DNA from: DASUPK01 sp963736305
GTDB lineage: Bacteria > Actinomycetota > Thermoleophilia > Solirubrobacterales > 70-9
Length of the DNA stretch: 64,000 nucleotides
Direction of reading: 5' to 3'
NCBI GenBank assembly: GCA_963736305.1
Contig: CAVTOD010000009.1
Coordinates: 48,411 to 112,410, forward strand
Below are positions 34,819 through 42,564 of the stretch, piece by piece (within the stretch, counting starts at the first letter, position 1; every line of letters starts with the position of its first letter). The position numbers and the translations under genes are program-made. A model generated the notes under the pieces. It made no database searches. It saw only the letters and a program-made list of their open reading frames with translations, and was not told the DNA's origin.

Positions 34819-35847
34819 GTGAGCGAGCCCGTCGCGCTCGATGCTTACGGGGCGGACGGCGGACCGGAGCTCGTGCTCGAGGGCGCGAGGACCGCGGCCG
34901 CCGACGGCATCCGGGTTCGCGTCTTCGGCCCTTCCTCGCTCAGCCCACCCTCCGGCGTCGATCTCGATCCGACCACCGACTGGATCGGCAACGAGGCCGA
35001 GCCCGTCGCCGCGGTGCGGTCGAAGCCCGAGGCCTCCGTCGTCCGCGCCGCTGCCGCCGTGGCCGAGGGGCGGTGTAGCGCCCTCGTGAGCGCCGGATCC
35101 ACCGGCGCGACGATGACGGCCGCGCTCTTCGCGCTGAAGCGGGCGCAGGGCGTTCACCGCCCGGCGCTCGCCGTCCAGATCCCGGTGCCCGGCCGCGACG
35201 GCACGCCGCTCGTCTTCCTCGACGCCGGGGCCAACACCGACGTTCGCCCCCAGCACCTGATCCAGTTCGCCTTTCTCGGCTCGGCTTTCTGCCGGGCAGT
35301 GCTCGGGGTGGAGAGCCCGCGAGTCGCGCTGCTGTCCGTCGGCGAGGAGCAGAAGAAGGGCCGGCCTGATGTGGTCGAAGCCCACGAGGCGCTCGCCGAC
35401 GCGCAGGGGATCCGCTTCATCGGCAACGTGGAGGGTCGAGACCTCCTCTCCGACGAGGCCGACGTGATCGTCACCGATGGCTTCACGGGCAACATCACCC
35501 TGAAGACTTTGGAGGGGACCGCGAGGGCCGTGGCGGACGCCGTCCGCGCCGCCGCGCGCTCTGGGCCGATCGCCTCCGCGGGTGGCCTGCTCCTGCGCCC
35601 GGCGCTGGGAGGCCTGCGACGGAGCATGGACCCGAACTCGGTCGGCGGAGCGATCCTGCTGGGCCTGCGCGGCGTCGCCGTCGTCGCCCACGGGAGCTCA
35701 ACTCCCGAGGGGATCGCCAACGCCGTCCGGCTCGCCGACCGCGCCGTGCGCGAGCGCTCGGTCGAGCGAACGGGCGAGCTGCTGGCGGCGGCGGGCGCGA
35801 CCCGGGACGCTCTTCGCGAGGAGACCTCCGGAACGACGGAGCGATAG
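34819..35847 (+). CDS. plsX: Phosphate acyltransferase PlsX
   Basis: Makes acyl-phosphate from acyl-ACP for phosphatidate synthesis. The protein has 342 residues. STGATMTAALFALKR, LDAGANTDVRPQHLIQFA, RVALLSVGEEQKKG, NVEGRDLLSDEADVIVTDGF and TGNITLKTLEGTARAV identify the family. The N-terminal motif is LDAYGADGGPELVLEGA, where PlsX proteins normally have VDAMGGDxAP. GTG 34819 lies 5 nt after rpmF. It is followed by acpP, its functional partner. Confidence 0.93.
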   Translation: MSEPVALDAYGADGGPELVLEGARTAAADGIRVRVFGPSSLSPPSGVDLDPTTDWIGNEAEPVAAVRSKPEASVVRAAAAVAEGRCSALVSAGSTGATMTAALFALKRAQGVHRPALAVQIPVPGRDGTPLVFLDAGANTDVRPQHLIQFAFLGSAFCRAVLGVESPRVALLSVGEEQKKGRPDVVEAHEALADAQGIRFIGNVEGRDLLSDEADVIVTDGFTGNITLKTLEGTARAVADAVRAAARSGPIASAGGLLLRPALGGLRRSMDPNSVGGAILLGLRGVAVVAHGSSTPEGIANAVRLADRAVRERSVERTGELLAAAGATRDALREETSGTTER

Positions 35848-35849
35848 GC

Positions 35850-35855
35850 GATAAT
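35850..35855 (+). promoter_or_regulatory. -10 box for leaderless acpP
   Basis: GATAAT, 7 nt upstream of ATG 35863. Confidence 0.5.
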
Positions 35856-35862
35856 CCGAGCG

Positions 35863-36111
35863 ATGGAACGGGAAGAGGTAATGGCGCTGGTCCGGAATCA
35901 CCTGAGCACCGAGCTCGAGGTGTCTCCGGAGAAGATCCAGCCCGAGACCAGGTTCCGCGAGGACCTCGACGCCGATTCCCTCGACCTCTACGAGCTCGTC
36001 ATGGAGCTCGAGGATCGCTACGGGATCCGAGTGAGCGAGGAGGAGGCCGCCGAGATCACGACCGTCGGGGACGCGGTCGACTTCGTCTGCGCTCGAGTCC
36101 CCGCGGGCTAG
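35863..36111 (+). CDS. acpP: Acyl carrier protein
   Basis: 82 residues, acidic. The phosphopantetheine attachment serine is in DLDADSLDLYELVMELED. It is placed between plsX and rnc, the usual actinobacterial order. The start follows a GATAAT box by 7 nt. Confidence 0.95.
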   Translation: MEREEVMALVRNHLSTELEVSPEKIQPETRFREDLDADSLDLYELVMELEDRYGIRVSEEEAAEITTVGDAVDFVCARVPAG

Positions 36112-36134
36112 GGGGAGGCGGTCGGTCTGATCAG

Positions 36135-36815
36135 ATGACACCCAGCACCGACCCGCTGGCGGAGCTGTTCGCGGACACCCCCGAAGAGCTGCGCCGGCAG
36201 GCACTCTCCCACTCATCCTGGGTCGAGAAGCGCACCGAGTCCTACGGGAGGCTGGCGTTTCTCGGCGACAGCGTCCTTGGTCTTGCGGTGGCCAGCCTCC
36301 TCTTCGAGGGGCATCCCGACGCGGACATCGGCGAGCTCACCAAGATCCTGAACCAGGCGGTGAGCGGCCGGGCCTGCGCGGAGGTCGCCCGCCGGCTCGC
36401 TCTTCCGCAGATGCTCTCCGACGAGGCGCCCGACGAAGGAGACGGCCTTCCCGTCGACACCCTGCTTGCCTCGGAGCGCACCCTGGCCTCCGTCTGCGAG
36501 GCGGTGATCGGAGCCTGCTACATGGCCCACGGCTACGAGCGGACCTCGGAGGCCGTCTTGGAGGCCTTCGCCGACGAGATCGAGCAGGCCACGCGCGAGC
36601 GCATGGACTTCAAGTCCGAGCTCCAGGAGCGACTCGCCCGCAACGGCGACACCGTCGATTACGAGGTCGCCAGCGAGGACGGCCCACCGCACAACCGGCG
36701 ATTCGAGATCCGAGCCACCGTCGCGGGCGACGAGCTCGGCGTCGGCTCCGGCCGCAGCAAGAAAGAAGCCGAGCAGGCGGCGGCCCGCCTCGCCCTGGAG
36801 CGGCTGCGTTCCTGA
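36135..36815 (+). CDS. rnc: RNase III-family protein with degenerate active site
   Basis: 226 residues, normal length: an N-terminal RNase III domain (1-150) and a C-terminal dsRNA-binding domain (DFKSELQERLARNG...RSKKEAEQAAARLALERL). The signature that normally reads NERLEFLGD is SYGRLAFLGD, so the positions equivalent to E. coli E38 and E41 are Gly38 and Ala41; Asp45 is kept. The second metal block reads ASVCEAVIGACY, so the D114 equivalent is Ser119 and the E117 equivalent Glu122 is kept. Loss of two or more Mg ligands suggests weak or no cleavage, while RNA binding looks intact. Context (acpP-rnc-smc) is the standard one. Confidence 0.88.
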   Translation: MTPSTDPLAELFADTPEELRRQALSHSSWVEKRTESYGRLAFLGDSVLGLAVASLLFEGHPDADIGELTKILNQAVSGRACAEVARRLALPQMLSDEAPDEGDGLPVDTLLASERTLASVCEAVIGACYMAHGYERTSEAVLEAFADEIEQATRERMDFKSELQERLARNGDTVDYEVASEDGPPHNRRFEIRATVAGDELGVGSGRSKKEAEQAAARLALERLRS

Positions 36816-36872
36816 CGCGGTTGCGTCCGGGCGAGGCGCGACGCTTCAGCCCCTGCGACCCTTGCGAGTGAG

Positions 36873-39800
36873 ATGTATCTGAAGGCCATCAACCTGAAGG
36901 GCTTCAAGTCCTTCCCGGACCGCACCCGGCTCACGTTCTCGCCGGGCGTCAGCGTGATCGTCGGCCCGAACGGCTCGGGCAAGTCGAACATCACCGACGC
37001 CGTGCTCTGGGCTCTCGGCGAGCAGAGCCCCTCGGCGATCCGCGGCCAGCAGATGCGGGACGTGATCTTCGCGGGCGGCAGCGGGCAGTCGCCGCGCCGC
37101 TTCGCCGAGGTCGAGGTGGTGATCGACAACTCGGAGGGCCGCGCCGCGAGCGAGTTCTCGGAGATCGCCATCTCGCGGCGGATCGAGCGGAACGGGGAGG
37201 GCGAGTACCGGCTGAACGGAGCGCGCTGCCGCCTCTCGGACGTCCTCGAGGCGCTCTCCGACACGAACATGGGCCGCGAGGCCCACTCGGTGATCAGCCA
37301 GGGGAAGGTCGAGGCGATCGTCAGCTCCAAGCCCCGGGACCGGCGCCTGCTGATCGAAGAGGCGGCCGGGCTCGGCAAACACCGCAAGCGCCGCCACAGC
37401 GCTCAGCTCAAGCTCGACCGCACGCGGGACAACCTCGAGCGCGCCATGGACGTGGAGCGGGAGGCCCGCTCGCGGCTGCGGCCGCTGAAGCGGCAGGCTG
37501 AGGCAGCGGAGCGCACCGCGAAGCTACTGCGCCAGTCGAACGAGCTTCGAGCCCAGATCGTCGCCGACGACCTTCGCTCCCAGCAGCAGCAGCTGACCGC
37601 GGCGGAGGCGAAGCTCGCCGAGGTGCGCGCCACTCGCGATTCGGTCGAGAAGCGCTTCGAGGAGGTCCGGGCGCGGCGGACCGCGATCGAGGAGAGGATC
37701 GCGGTCGGTGAGAAGGGCCGCCGGCGCCAGGGGGAGATCCTGGCGGAGGCCCGCGCGGCCACCGAGCGCGTCCGCGCGCGGGCCGAGTCGCTCGATCTCG
37801 CCGAGCGTGACCTGCGGGGCGCCCTCGGAGAGCGCCAGCTGCGCCTCGACGCACTCGATGAGCAGCCGGACGAGGCGGCGGGTGCGGCTCGTGTCGCGGA
37901 GCTGGAGGCGGAGCTCGCCAAGCTCGGCGAGGACTCCTCCGAGGAGGCCGAGCGTCTGCGCGGCGAGGCCGCCGAGGCAGAGCAGCGCCGCGTCGGGGCC
38001 AAGGCCGTCCTCGAGCCCCTGGAGCGGGCGGAAGAGGAGATCGGCGCCGAGCTGCGGCGGGCGACCCAGATGCATGAGGCCGCGAGGGCTGAGGCGCTGA
38101 AGGCCTCCGAACGCCGTGCCGCCCTGGCCGGCCAGCTGGCCGCTGTCGAGGCGAAGCTCGCGGCCGCGGCTGTCGAGGGCGACCACGAGGCGCTCGCCGG
38201 GATGATCGAGGCTGGGTCTGGCCTCGAGCGCGCGGTTTCGGCAGTTCTCGGTGAGCGGCTGCGCGCGTCGATCGTCGGCTCGGTCGGCGAGGGGCGGGAG
38301 CGGCTCGCCGGCGCGGAGGGCGCGGCGCGCGCATTGCTGACTACCTCCGGAGGCGAGGCGCCGGCGGGTGCCGGCCCGAAGGAAGGCGCCCGGCGCCTTC
38401 TCGACCTGATCGAGGCCCGCGGCGATGCAGCCCCGATCACCGGGAGGCTGCTGGCCGATGCCTGGCTCGTGGACGATCTCGACGACATCGCCGACGCGTT
38501 CGGCGGCGTCGCGGTCACGGTCGACGGCGAATGCTTCGACGCGGCGGCCGGAGAGATCCGCCGGCTCCCGCGGGAGGGAACCGACCCTGCCCTCGCCGCC
38601 CGCTCCGAGCGCGAGGACCTCGCCTCCCGGCTCGCCCAGCGCGAGCAGACCGAGGAGCGCGCCAAGCGTGACCTGGAGCGGGCCGAGACGGCGCTCGCCG
38701 AGGCTCGTGGCCGCGAGGAGGAATCCCAGAAGGCGATCCGCGAGGCGCGCCGGGCGCTCGACGAGGCCGCCGAGGAGGCGAGCCGGACGTCCTGGCTTGC
38801 CGAGCGCCACGCCGAGCGCGATGGCGAGGGAGCTGGAACGGCGATCCAGCGCGCGAAGCTCGAGGCTGAGCTGACGGCCGAGCGCCGTCACGCCGAGGGA
38901 GCCGAGAAGGCGCGCCAGAAGCGGCTCCGAGACCGCGGGGAGCTCGAGCGGCGGATCGCCCTCGAACAGGAGACGCTCCCGGCTCTCGGACGGGCGCGCG
39001 ATGCGCTCCGCCGACTCGCCGAGCGACTCGAGGAGCGCGCCACCAAGCTTTCCGGCGGCGAGGGCGGTGACGGCGGAGACGTTGCCGCCGAGCTGCGGGA
39101 GTGCTCACAGCAGGAGTTCGGGCTCCAGGGCGAGCTTCGCGAGGCGAGCGAGGCGATGACCGTCGCGGAGGTCGAGGCCACCCAGCTGCGCGGGCATCGC
39201 GACGAGAGCAAGGCCGAGCAGCAGCGCCTCGGCGCCGCCCTCGGCGAGGAACTCGACGCGGCCGCCGATGCCATTGCCGACGAGGAGCGAGAGGCGATCG
39301 AGGCGAAGCTCACGAGGCTCGACCGGAACCGCGAGCAGATCGGGCCCGTCAACCCGCTCGCGGAGAGCGAGTACGCCGAGGCGCGCGAGCACGTCACCGA
39401 GCTGGCCGAGCAGCGCAAGGACCTGGAGCAGGCGATCACGGAGCTGCGCGCTCTGGTTCGCCGCACCGACAGGGAGATCGCCGCGGCCTTCGAGGAGACC
39501 TTCGAGGCGACCGCGCGCGGCTTCGAGGAGATGGTGGCCGAGCTGTTCCCCGGCGGCAAGGGACGCCTCCGCCGGGTGGACGTCGGCCCTCGTCCGTTCG
39601 CTGGTCAGGCCCCCGAGGGCGACGAGGAGGCCGCGACCGATCCCGACGAGGAGCTGATGCCGCCCGACGACGACGGCGGTGTGGAGATCGAGGTGACTCC
39701 GGCGGGCAAGTCCACGAGGCGGCTCTCGCTGCTCTCCGGGGGCGAGAAGTCGCTCGTCGCGCTCGCCTTCGTCTTCGCGGTCCTGATGGCCCGCCCATGC

Positions 39801-41087
39801 CCCTTCTACATCCTGGACGAGGTCGAGGCCGCCCTCGACGACATCAACATCGACCGCTTCCTGCGGCTGGTGCGCCGCTTCTCGGAGCGCTCGCAGTTCA
39901 TCGTCGTCACCCACCAGAAGCGCACGATGGACGCCGCCGACATCCTCTACGGCGTCAGCATGGGCGGCGACGGGATCACCAAGGTGGTCTCGCGCAAGCT
40001 GCCGCGTGACGAACTCGGGACCGGCGTCGAGCCCGCCGAGCCTTCGGCGGCCGCCGAAGCTGCGTGCCTCACCCGCCATGGCGACCAGCTGGCAAGAGGC
40101 TTTCGACCTCGGCGATCGCGAGATTCCCGACGCAGAGCCGGCCGAAGAGGACCGGGCCGGGATGTTCCGGCGCCTCCGGAAGGGGCTGACGCGCAGCCGC
40201 CAGGCGCTGGGCGCCGAGCTCTCCTCGAGCTTCACGGAGCGGATCGACGAGTCGACCTGGGAGCACATCGAGGAGGCCCTGATCCTGGCGGACGTCGGAG
40301 CCCCGACCACCGCGGCGGTCGTGCGGCGCCTCGAGGACGAGGTCGAGGCGGGCGAGCTCGGCGGGGGAGAGGCACTGCGGGAGCGTCTGATCACCCTGCT
40401 GGCAGAGACCGCCTCGCCCGGTGGCGAGGACGCCGCGCGCATTCACTTGCCCGGTCGCCCCTCGGTTCTGATGGTGGTCGGGGTCAACGGCACCGGCAAG
40501 ACGACCACGATCGGCAAGGTCGCCTGGCATCTGCAGAAGGAGCTCGGCCTGGACGTGATCGTCGCGGCCGCCGACACCTACCGCGCCGCGGCCGTCAACC
40601 AGCTCGCCGAGTGGGCGGATCGTGCCGGGACGCAGATCGTCCGCGGCACGGAGGGCGGCGACCCTGGCGCCGTCGTTTTCGACGGCGTCGCCGCGGCGCA
40701 GGCCCGGAGCGCCGACGTGGTGATCTGCGACACCGCCGGCCGGCTCCACACGCACGGCAACCTGATGGAGGAGCTGGCCAAGGTCCGGCGCGTGATCGCC
40801 AAGCAGATCCCCGAAGCCCCGCACGAGACGCTGGTCGTGATCGACGCGACCACGGGGCAGAACGGCGTGCGCCAAGCCCAGGAGTTCGCCAAGTCGGTCG
40901 AGGTGACCGGCGCCGTCCTCACCAAGCTCGACGGCAGCGCGAAGGGCGGGGTGGCGCTGGCGATCGCGGCGGAGCTGGGGATTCCCGTGAAGCTGATCGG
41001 CATCGGCGAGTCCCTGGAGGACCTGCGGCCCTTCGATGCCGAGCAGTTCGCCCGCGCGCTGCTCGAGGCCTAGCGAGCCACGAGTAG
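36873..41087 (+). CDS. smc: Chromosome segregation protein SMC; no stop before ftsY
   Basis: The conserved protein spans about 1,064 residues (to about 40064). Walker A is GPNGSGKSN at 31-39, a long coiled coil reaches to about 430, the hinge lies at about 430-570 and a second coil to about 880. The ABC signature LLSGGEKSLVALAF is near 954 and Walker B FYILDEVEAALDD near 980. It is shorter than typical SMC (about 1,180). After EPAEPSAAAEAA the frame does not stop but continues through all of ftsY in another frame to TAG/TGA at 41087. TGC at 40065, 10 nt before the ftsY ATG, is one base from TGA. The extra 340 residues are Arg/Gly-rich and look like shadow translation. Confidence 0.85.
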   Translation: MYLKAINLKGFKSFPDRTRLTFSPGVSVIVGPNGSGKSNITDAVLWALGEQSPSAIRGQQMRDVIFAGGSGQSPRRFAEVEVVIDNSEGRAASEFSEIAISRRIERNGEGEYRLNGARCRLSDVLEALSDTNMGREAHSVISQGKVEAIVSSKPRDRRLLIEEAAGLGKHRKRRHSAQLKLDRTRDNLERAMDVEREARSRLRPLKRQAEAAERTAKLLRQSNELRAQIVADDLRSQQQQLTAAEAKLAEVRATRDSVEKRFEEVRARRTAIEERIAVGEKGRRRQGEILAEARAATERVRARAESLDLAERDLRGALGERQLRLDALDEQPDEAAGAARVAELEAELAKLGEDSSEEAERLRGEAAEAEQRRVGAKAVLEPLERAEEEIGAELRRATQMHEAARAEALKASERRAALAGQLAAVEAKLAAAAVEGDHEALAGMIEAGSGLERAVSAVLGERLRASIVGSVGEGRERLAGAEGAARALLTTSGGEAPAGAGPKEGARRLLDLIEARGDAAPITGRLLADAWLVDDLDDIADAFGGVAVTVDGECFDAAAGEIRRLPREGTDPALAARSEREDLASRLAQREQTEERAKRDLERAETALAEARGREEESQKAIREARRALDEAAEEASRTSWLAERHAERDGEGAGTAIQRAKLEAELTAERRHAEGAEKARQKRLRDRGELERRIALEQETLPALGRARDALRRLAERLEERATKLSGGEGGDGGDVAAELRECSQQEFGLQGELREASEAMTVAEVEATQLRGHRDESKAEQQRLGAALGEELDAAADAIADEEREAIEAKLTRLDRNREQIGPVNPLAESEYAEAREHVTELAEQRKDLEQAITELRALVRRTDREIAAAFEETFEATARGFEEMVAELFPGGKGRLRRVDVGPRPFAGQAPEGDEEAATDPDEELMPPDDDGGVEIEVTPAGKSTRRLSLLSGGEKSLVALAFVFAVLMARPCPFYILDEVEAALDDINIDRFLRLVRRFSERSQFIVVTHQKRTMDAADILYGVSMGGDGITKVVSRKLPRDELGTGVEPAEPSAAAEAACLTRHGDQLARGFRPRRSRDSRRRAGRRGPGRDVPAPPEGADAQPPGAGRRALLELHGADRRVDLGAHRGGPDPGGRRSPDHRGGRAAPRGRGRGGRARRGRGTAGASDHPAGRDRLARWRGRRAHSLARSPLGSDGGRGQRHRQDDHDRQGRLASAEGARPGRDRRGRRHLPRRGRQPARRVGGSCRDADRPRHGGRRPWRRRFRRRRRGAGPERRRGDLRHRRPAPHARQPDGGAGQGPARDRQADPRSPARDAGRDRRDHGAERRAPSPGVRQVGRGDRRRPHQARRQREGRGGAGDRGGAGDSREADRHRRVPGGPAALRCRAVRPRAARGLASHE
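40078..41073 (+). CDS. ftsY: Signal recognition particle receptor FtsY
   Basis: 331 residues. An acidic N-terminal segment is followed by the N domain (FRRLRKGLTRSRQALGAEL) and the G domain: VGVNGTGKTTTIGKVA (P-loop about 134-143), VAAADTYRAAAVNQL, VVICDTAGRLHTHGNLM, LTKLDGSAKGG and GIGESLEDLRPF. It docks SRP-ribosome complexes to the membrane. ATG 40078 is chosen because the protein begins MATSWQEAFDLG. An in-frame GTG at 40006 would lie inside smc. Confidence 0.95.
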   Translation: MATSWQEAFDLGDREIPDAEPAEEDRAGMFRRLRKGLTRSRQALGAELSSSFTERIDESTWEHIEEALILADVGAPTTAAVVRRLEDEVEAGELGGGEALRERLITLLAETASPGGEDAARIHLPGRPSVLMVVGVNGTGKTTTIGKVAWHLQKELGLDVIVAAADTYRAAAVNQLAEWADRAGTQIVRGTEGGDPGAVVFDGVAAAQARSADVVICDTAGRLHTHGNLMEELAKVRRVIAKQIPEAPHETLVVIDATTGQNGVRQAQEFAKSVEVTGAVLTKLDGSAKGGVALAIAAELGIPVKLIGIGESLEDLRPFDAEQFARALLEA

Positions 41088-41125
41088 ACCCGCGTTACCC
41101 GGGATGCAACGGCCCTCGCAGGTCT

Positions 41126-41478
41126 CTACGCAATGGTCGTGTTGCCCGGCCGGAAGCAGTTGGAGCCCGGCACGTCGGTGAAGTTCGTGTTGCTCGCGCC
41201 CGTCGTGTTGACGACCGCGGTCGCCTTGATGCCGCCTCCGCTGCAGAAGCGCTGGAAGTCCCAGGATGGGGAGCCATCCAGCTTGGTGGCGTTCGCGGCG
41301 TTTGAGACCTTCAGACCTGGGGCCTGCTTCGCGATCTCCTGGTCGGCAATCGCCCTGACCTTCGTCTTGTCCTTCCCCTTGAGCGCGGCGTAGCCGACGC
41401 CGCCCAACGCGACGAACAGCGCCAGGCAGGCAATGACCAGGCCGGACTGGGCATCAGCCCTCGAACGAGCTTTCGCAT
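41126..41478 (-). pseudogene. Frameshifted small exported-protein gene (copy A)
   Basis: ATG 41478 with SD-like GAGGAAG opens MRKLVRGLMPSPA. The frame then goes wrong: the hydrophobic signal segment (VIACLALFVALGGVGYAAL) continues one frame away after an apparent one-base loss near 41439 (GCCTGG where GCCCTGG is expected). The rest reads KGKDKTKVRAIADQEI, LKVSNAANATKLDG and TGASNTNFTDVPGSNCF to TAG 41126. The NAxxATKLDG motif and signal are shared with copy B. About 118 residues when repaired; it could also be C-terminally truncated. It interrupts the otherwise conserved ftsY-ffh block. Confidence 0.7.
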
Positions 41479-41494
41479 TGCTTCCTCACTTTTT

Positions 41495-41561
41495 CTGAGC
41501 GCGGCTGCACGCCGGACTCGGTTGCGCGGAGAGACCCTCCGACAACCGAGCCAGCGCTCAG
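41495..41561 (-). ncRNA. Candidate structured 5' leader, copy A
   Basis: On the minus strand a 67-nt element precedes copy A, 16 nt before its ATG. Closing stem P1 is CTGAGCGC (41561-41554) / GCGCTCAG (41502-41495). Stem P2 is CTCGGTTG (41550-41543) / CAACCGAG (41524-41517) with an upper helix CGGAG/CTCCG inside. A short hairpin P3 is GGC/GCC (41514-41503 region, loop GTGCA). The same fold occurs before copy B. An SD-like GAGGAAG follows directly, so control of translation is possible. Not matched to a known riboswitch class. Confidence 0.5.
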
Positions 41562-41668
41562 CCGTCCCCCTGGTGTCTCCTTGACTTTCTGATCTCTACG
41601 AAGCCGCTCGGCGGCGAGATTGGCGGAAACCTCGGTGCGTCGACTTGTCCGATCCGGCGGGGGCTCGG

Positions 41669-42333
41669 TTAGCCGTTCGCATCGAACGCAATCAGGTCTG
41701 AACCGATGGTCGTCGAAGCGGGGTCCGAACGTCTGGACGAAGTTCTCGACCGAGAAGACCGGCTCGTTCCCGATTGTGGGATCCGTCGGAGGAAGAGCGA
41801 TCGCCTGAAAGGCGTTGGGCCCCGACTTGTCGATGCCGTTCGCGATCGCCCGTCACGGCTGGCCGGATTGCCAGCTGAACCTGACGTTGTAGGTCCCGGT
41901 CGCGGTCTTCCTGATCTGAACCGCGCCACCGGTGCAGCTGAAACCGGGGACGTCGATGTACGGGTCTTCCCTGAACCGGGCCCGTCGTATCGACCAGGAG
42001 GGATCCAGCGATTGCTCCCGGCTTGCAAGGCGCCCTGGTACGCGGTCGGCGCCAGCCCGCCAAGTCTGTCGGCGTTGTCCGCCTTCGAGACCGCCGTGCC
42101 CTGGGCGAGCTTGGACGTCGTCACCGCTCCGTCGCCCAAATTGGCAGTCGCCACCGACCCGTCCGCCAACTTCGGCGTGGTGACGGCACTGTCCCTGATG
42201 TTTTTCGTCTTGATGCTGTTGGGCTTTAGCTTCACGTGCCGCATAGCCCGATCCCGCCCATCGCCACGAACAGCGCCAGGCAGGCAACGATCAGGGCAGG
42301 GCTGGGCCGCAGCCCTCGAAAGAGCTCTCTCAT
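41669..42333 (-). pseudogene. Multiply frameshifted exported-protein gene (copy B)
   Basis: ATG 42333 opens MRELFRGLRPSPALIVACLALFVAMGGIG, given here as residues 1-29, a signal/anchor. The coding potential then changes frame at least three or four times. RHVKLKPNSIKTKNIRDSAV through DNADRLGGLAPTAYQ (about 42245-42020) is in one frame, DPYIDVPGFSCTGGAVQI to FSWQSGQP in a second, NGIDKSGPNAFQAIALPPTD and VFSVENFVQTFGP in a third, and TTIGSDLIAFDANG ends at TAA 41669. Each piece looks like real protein, so this is a decayed gene of about 220 codons, paralogous to copy A in its first 30 codons and leader. Function unknown; exported. Confidence 0.75.
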
Positions 42334-42347
42334 TGCTACCTCTCTGT

Positions 42348-42419
42348 CTGAGCACCGGCTGTAACGCCGAGCTCGGTTGTGCGGAAGAAGCCCTCCGACA
42401 ACCGAGCCCCGGCGCTCAG
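42348..42419 (-). ncRNA. Candidate structured 5' leader, copy B
   Basis: 72-nt element on the minus strand, 14 nt before copy B. P1 is CTGAGCGC (42419-42412) / GTGCTCAG (42355-42348), 8 bp with one G-U where copy A has G-C. P2 is GCTCGGTTG (42407-42399 region) / CAACCGAGC (42379-42371 region) with upper helix CGGAGG/CTTCCG, again with a G-U. P3 is CGGC/GCCG (42369-42366 and 42359-42356) with loop GTTACA. Substitutions relative to copy A fall in loops or keep pairing. SD-like GAGAGG follows. Confidence 0.5.
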
Positions 42420-42550
42420 CCATCCCCCTGGGATCTCCCTGGCTTTCTTCCTCTACGGAGCCGGTCGCCCTGGGGTTTGGAGCAACTTGGCGGGCAGCCT
42501 TTTGTCCGCTTCGGCGAAGGGTGCGTCCCGTCCCGGTGGCGCCCAGCCCG

Positions 42551-42556
42551 TAACCT
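42551..42556 (+). promoter_or_regulatory. -10 box for leaderless ffh
   Basis: TAACCT, 8 nt upstream of ATG 42565. Confidence 0.5.
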
Positions 42557-42564
42557 CACGGTCG

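Noticed and set aside
41495..41561. Reading the structured leader as a TPP riboswitch because of CTGAG
   Set aside because: TPP elements need GGGGTGC and CTGAGA in a different arrangement; here CTGAGCGC is half of a closing stem.
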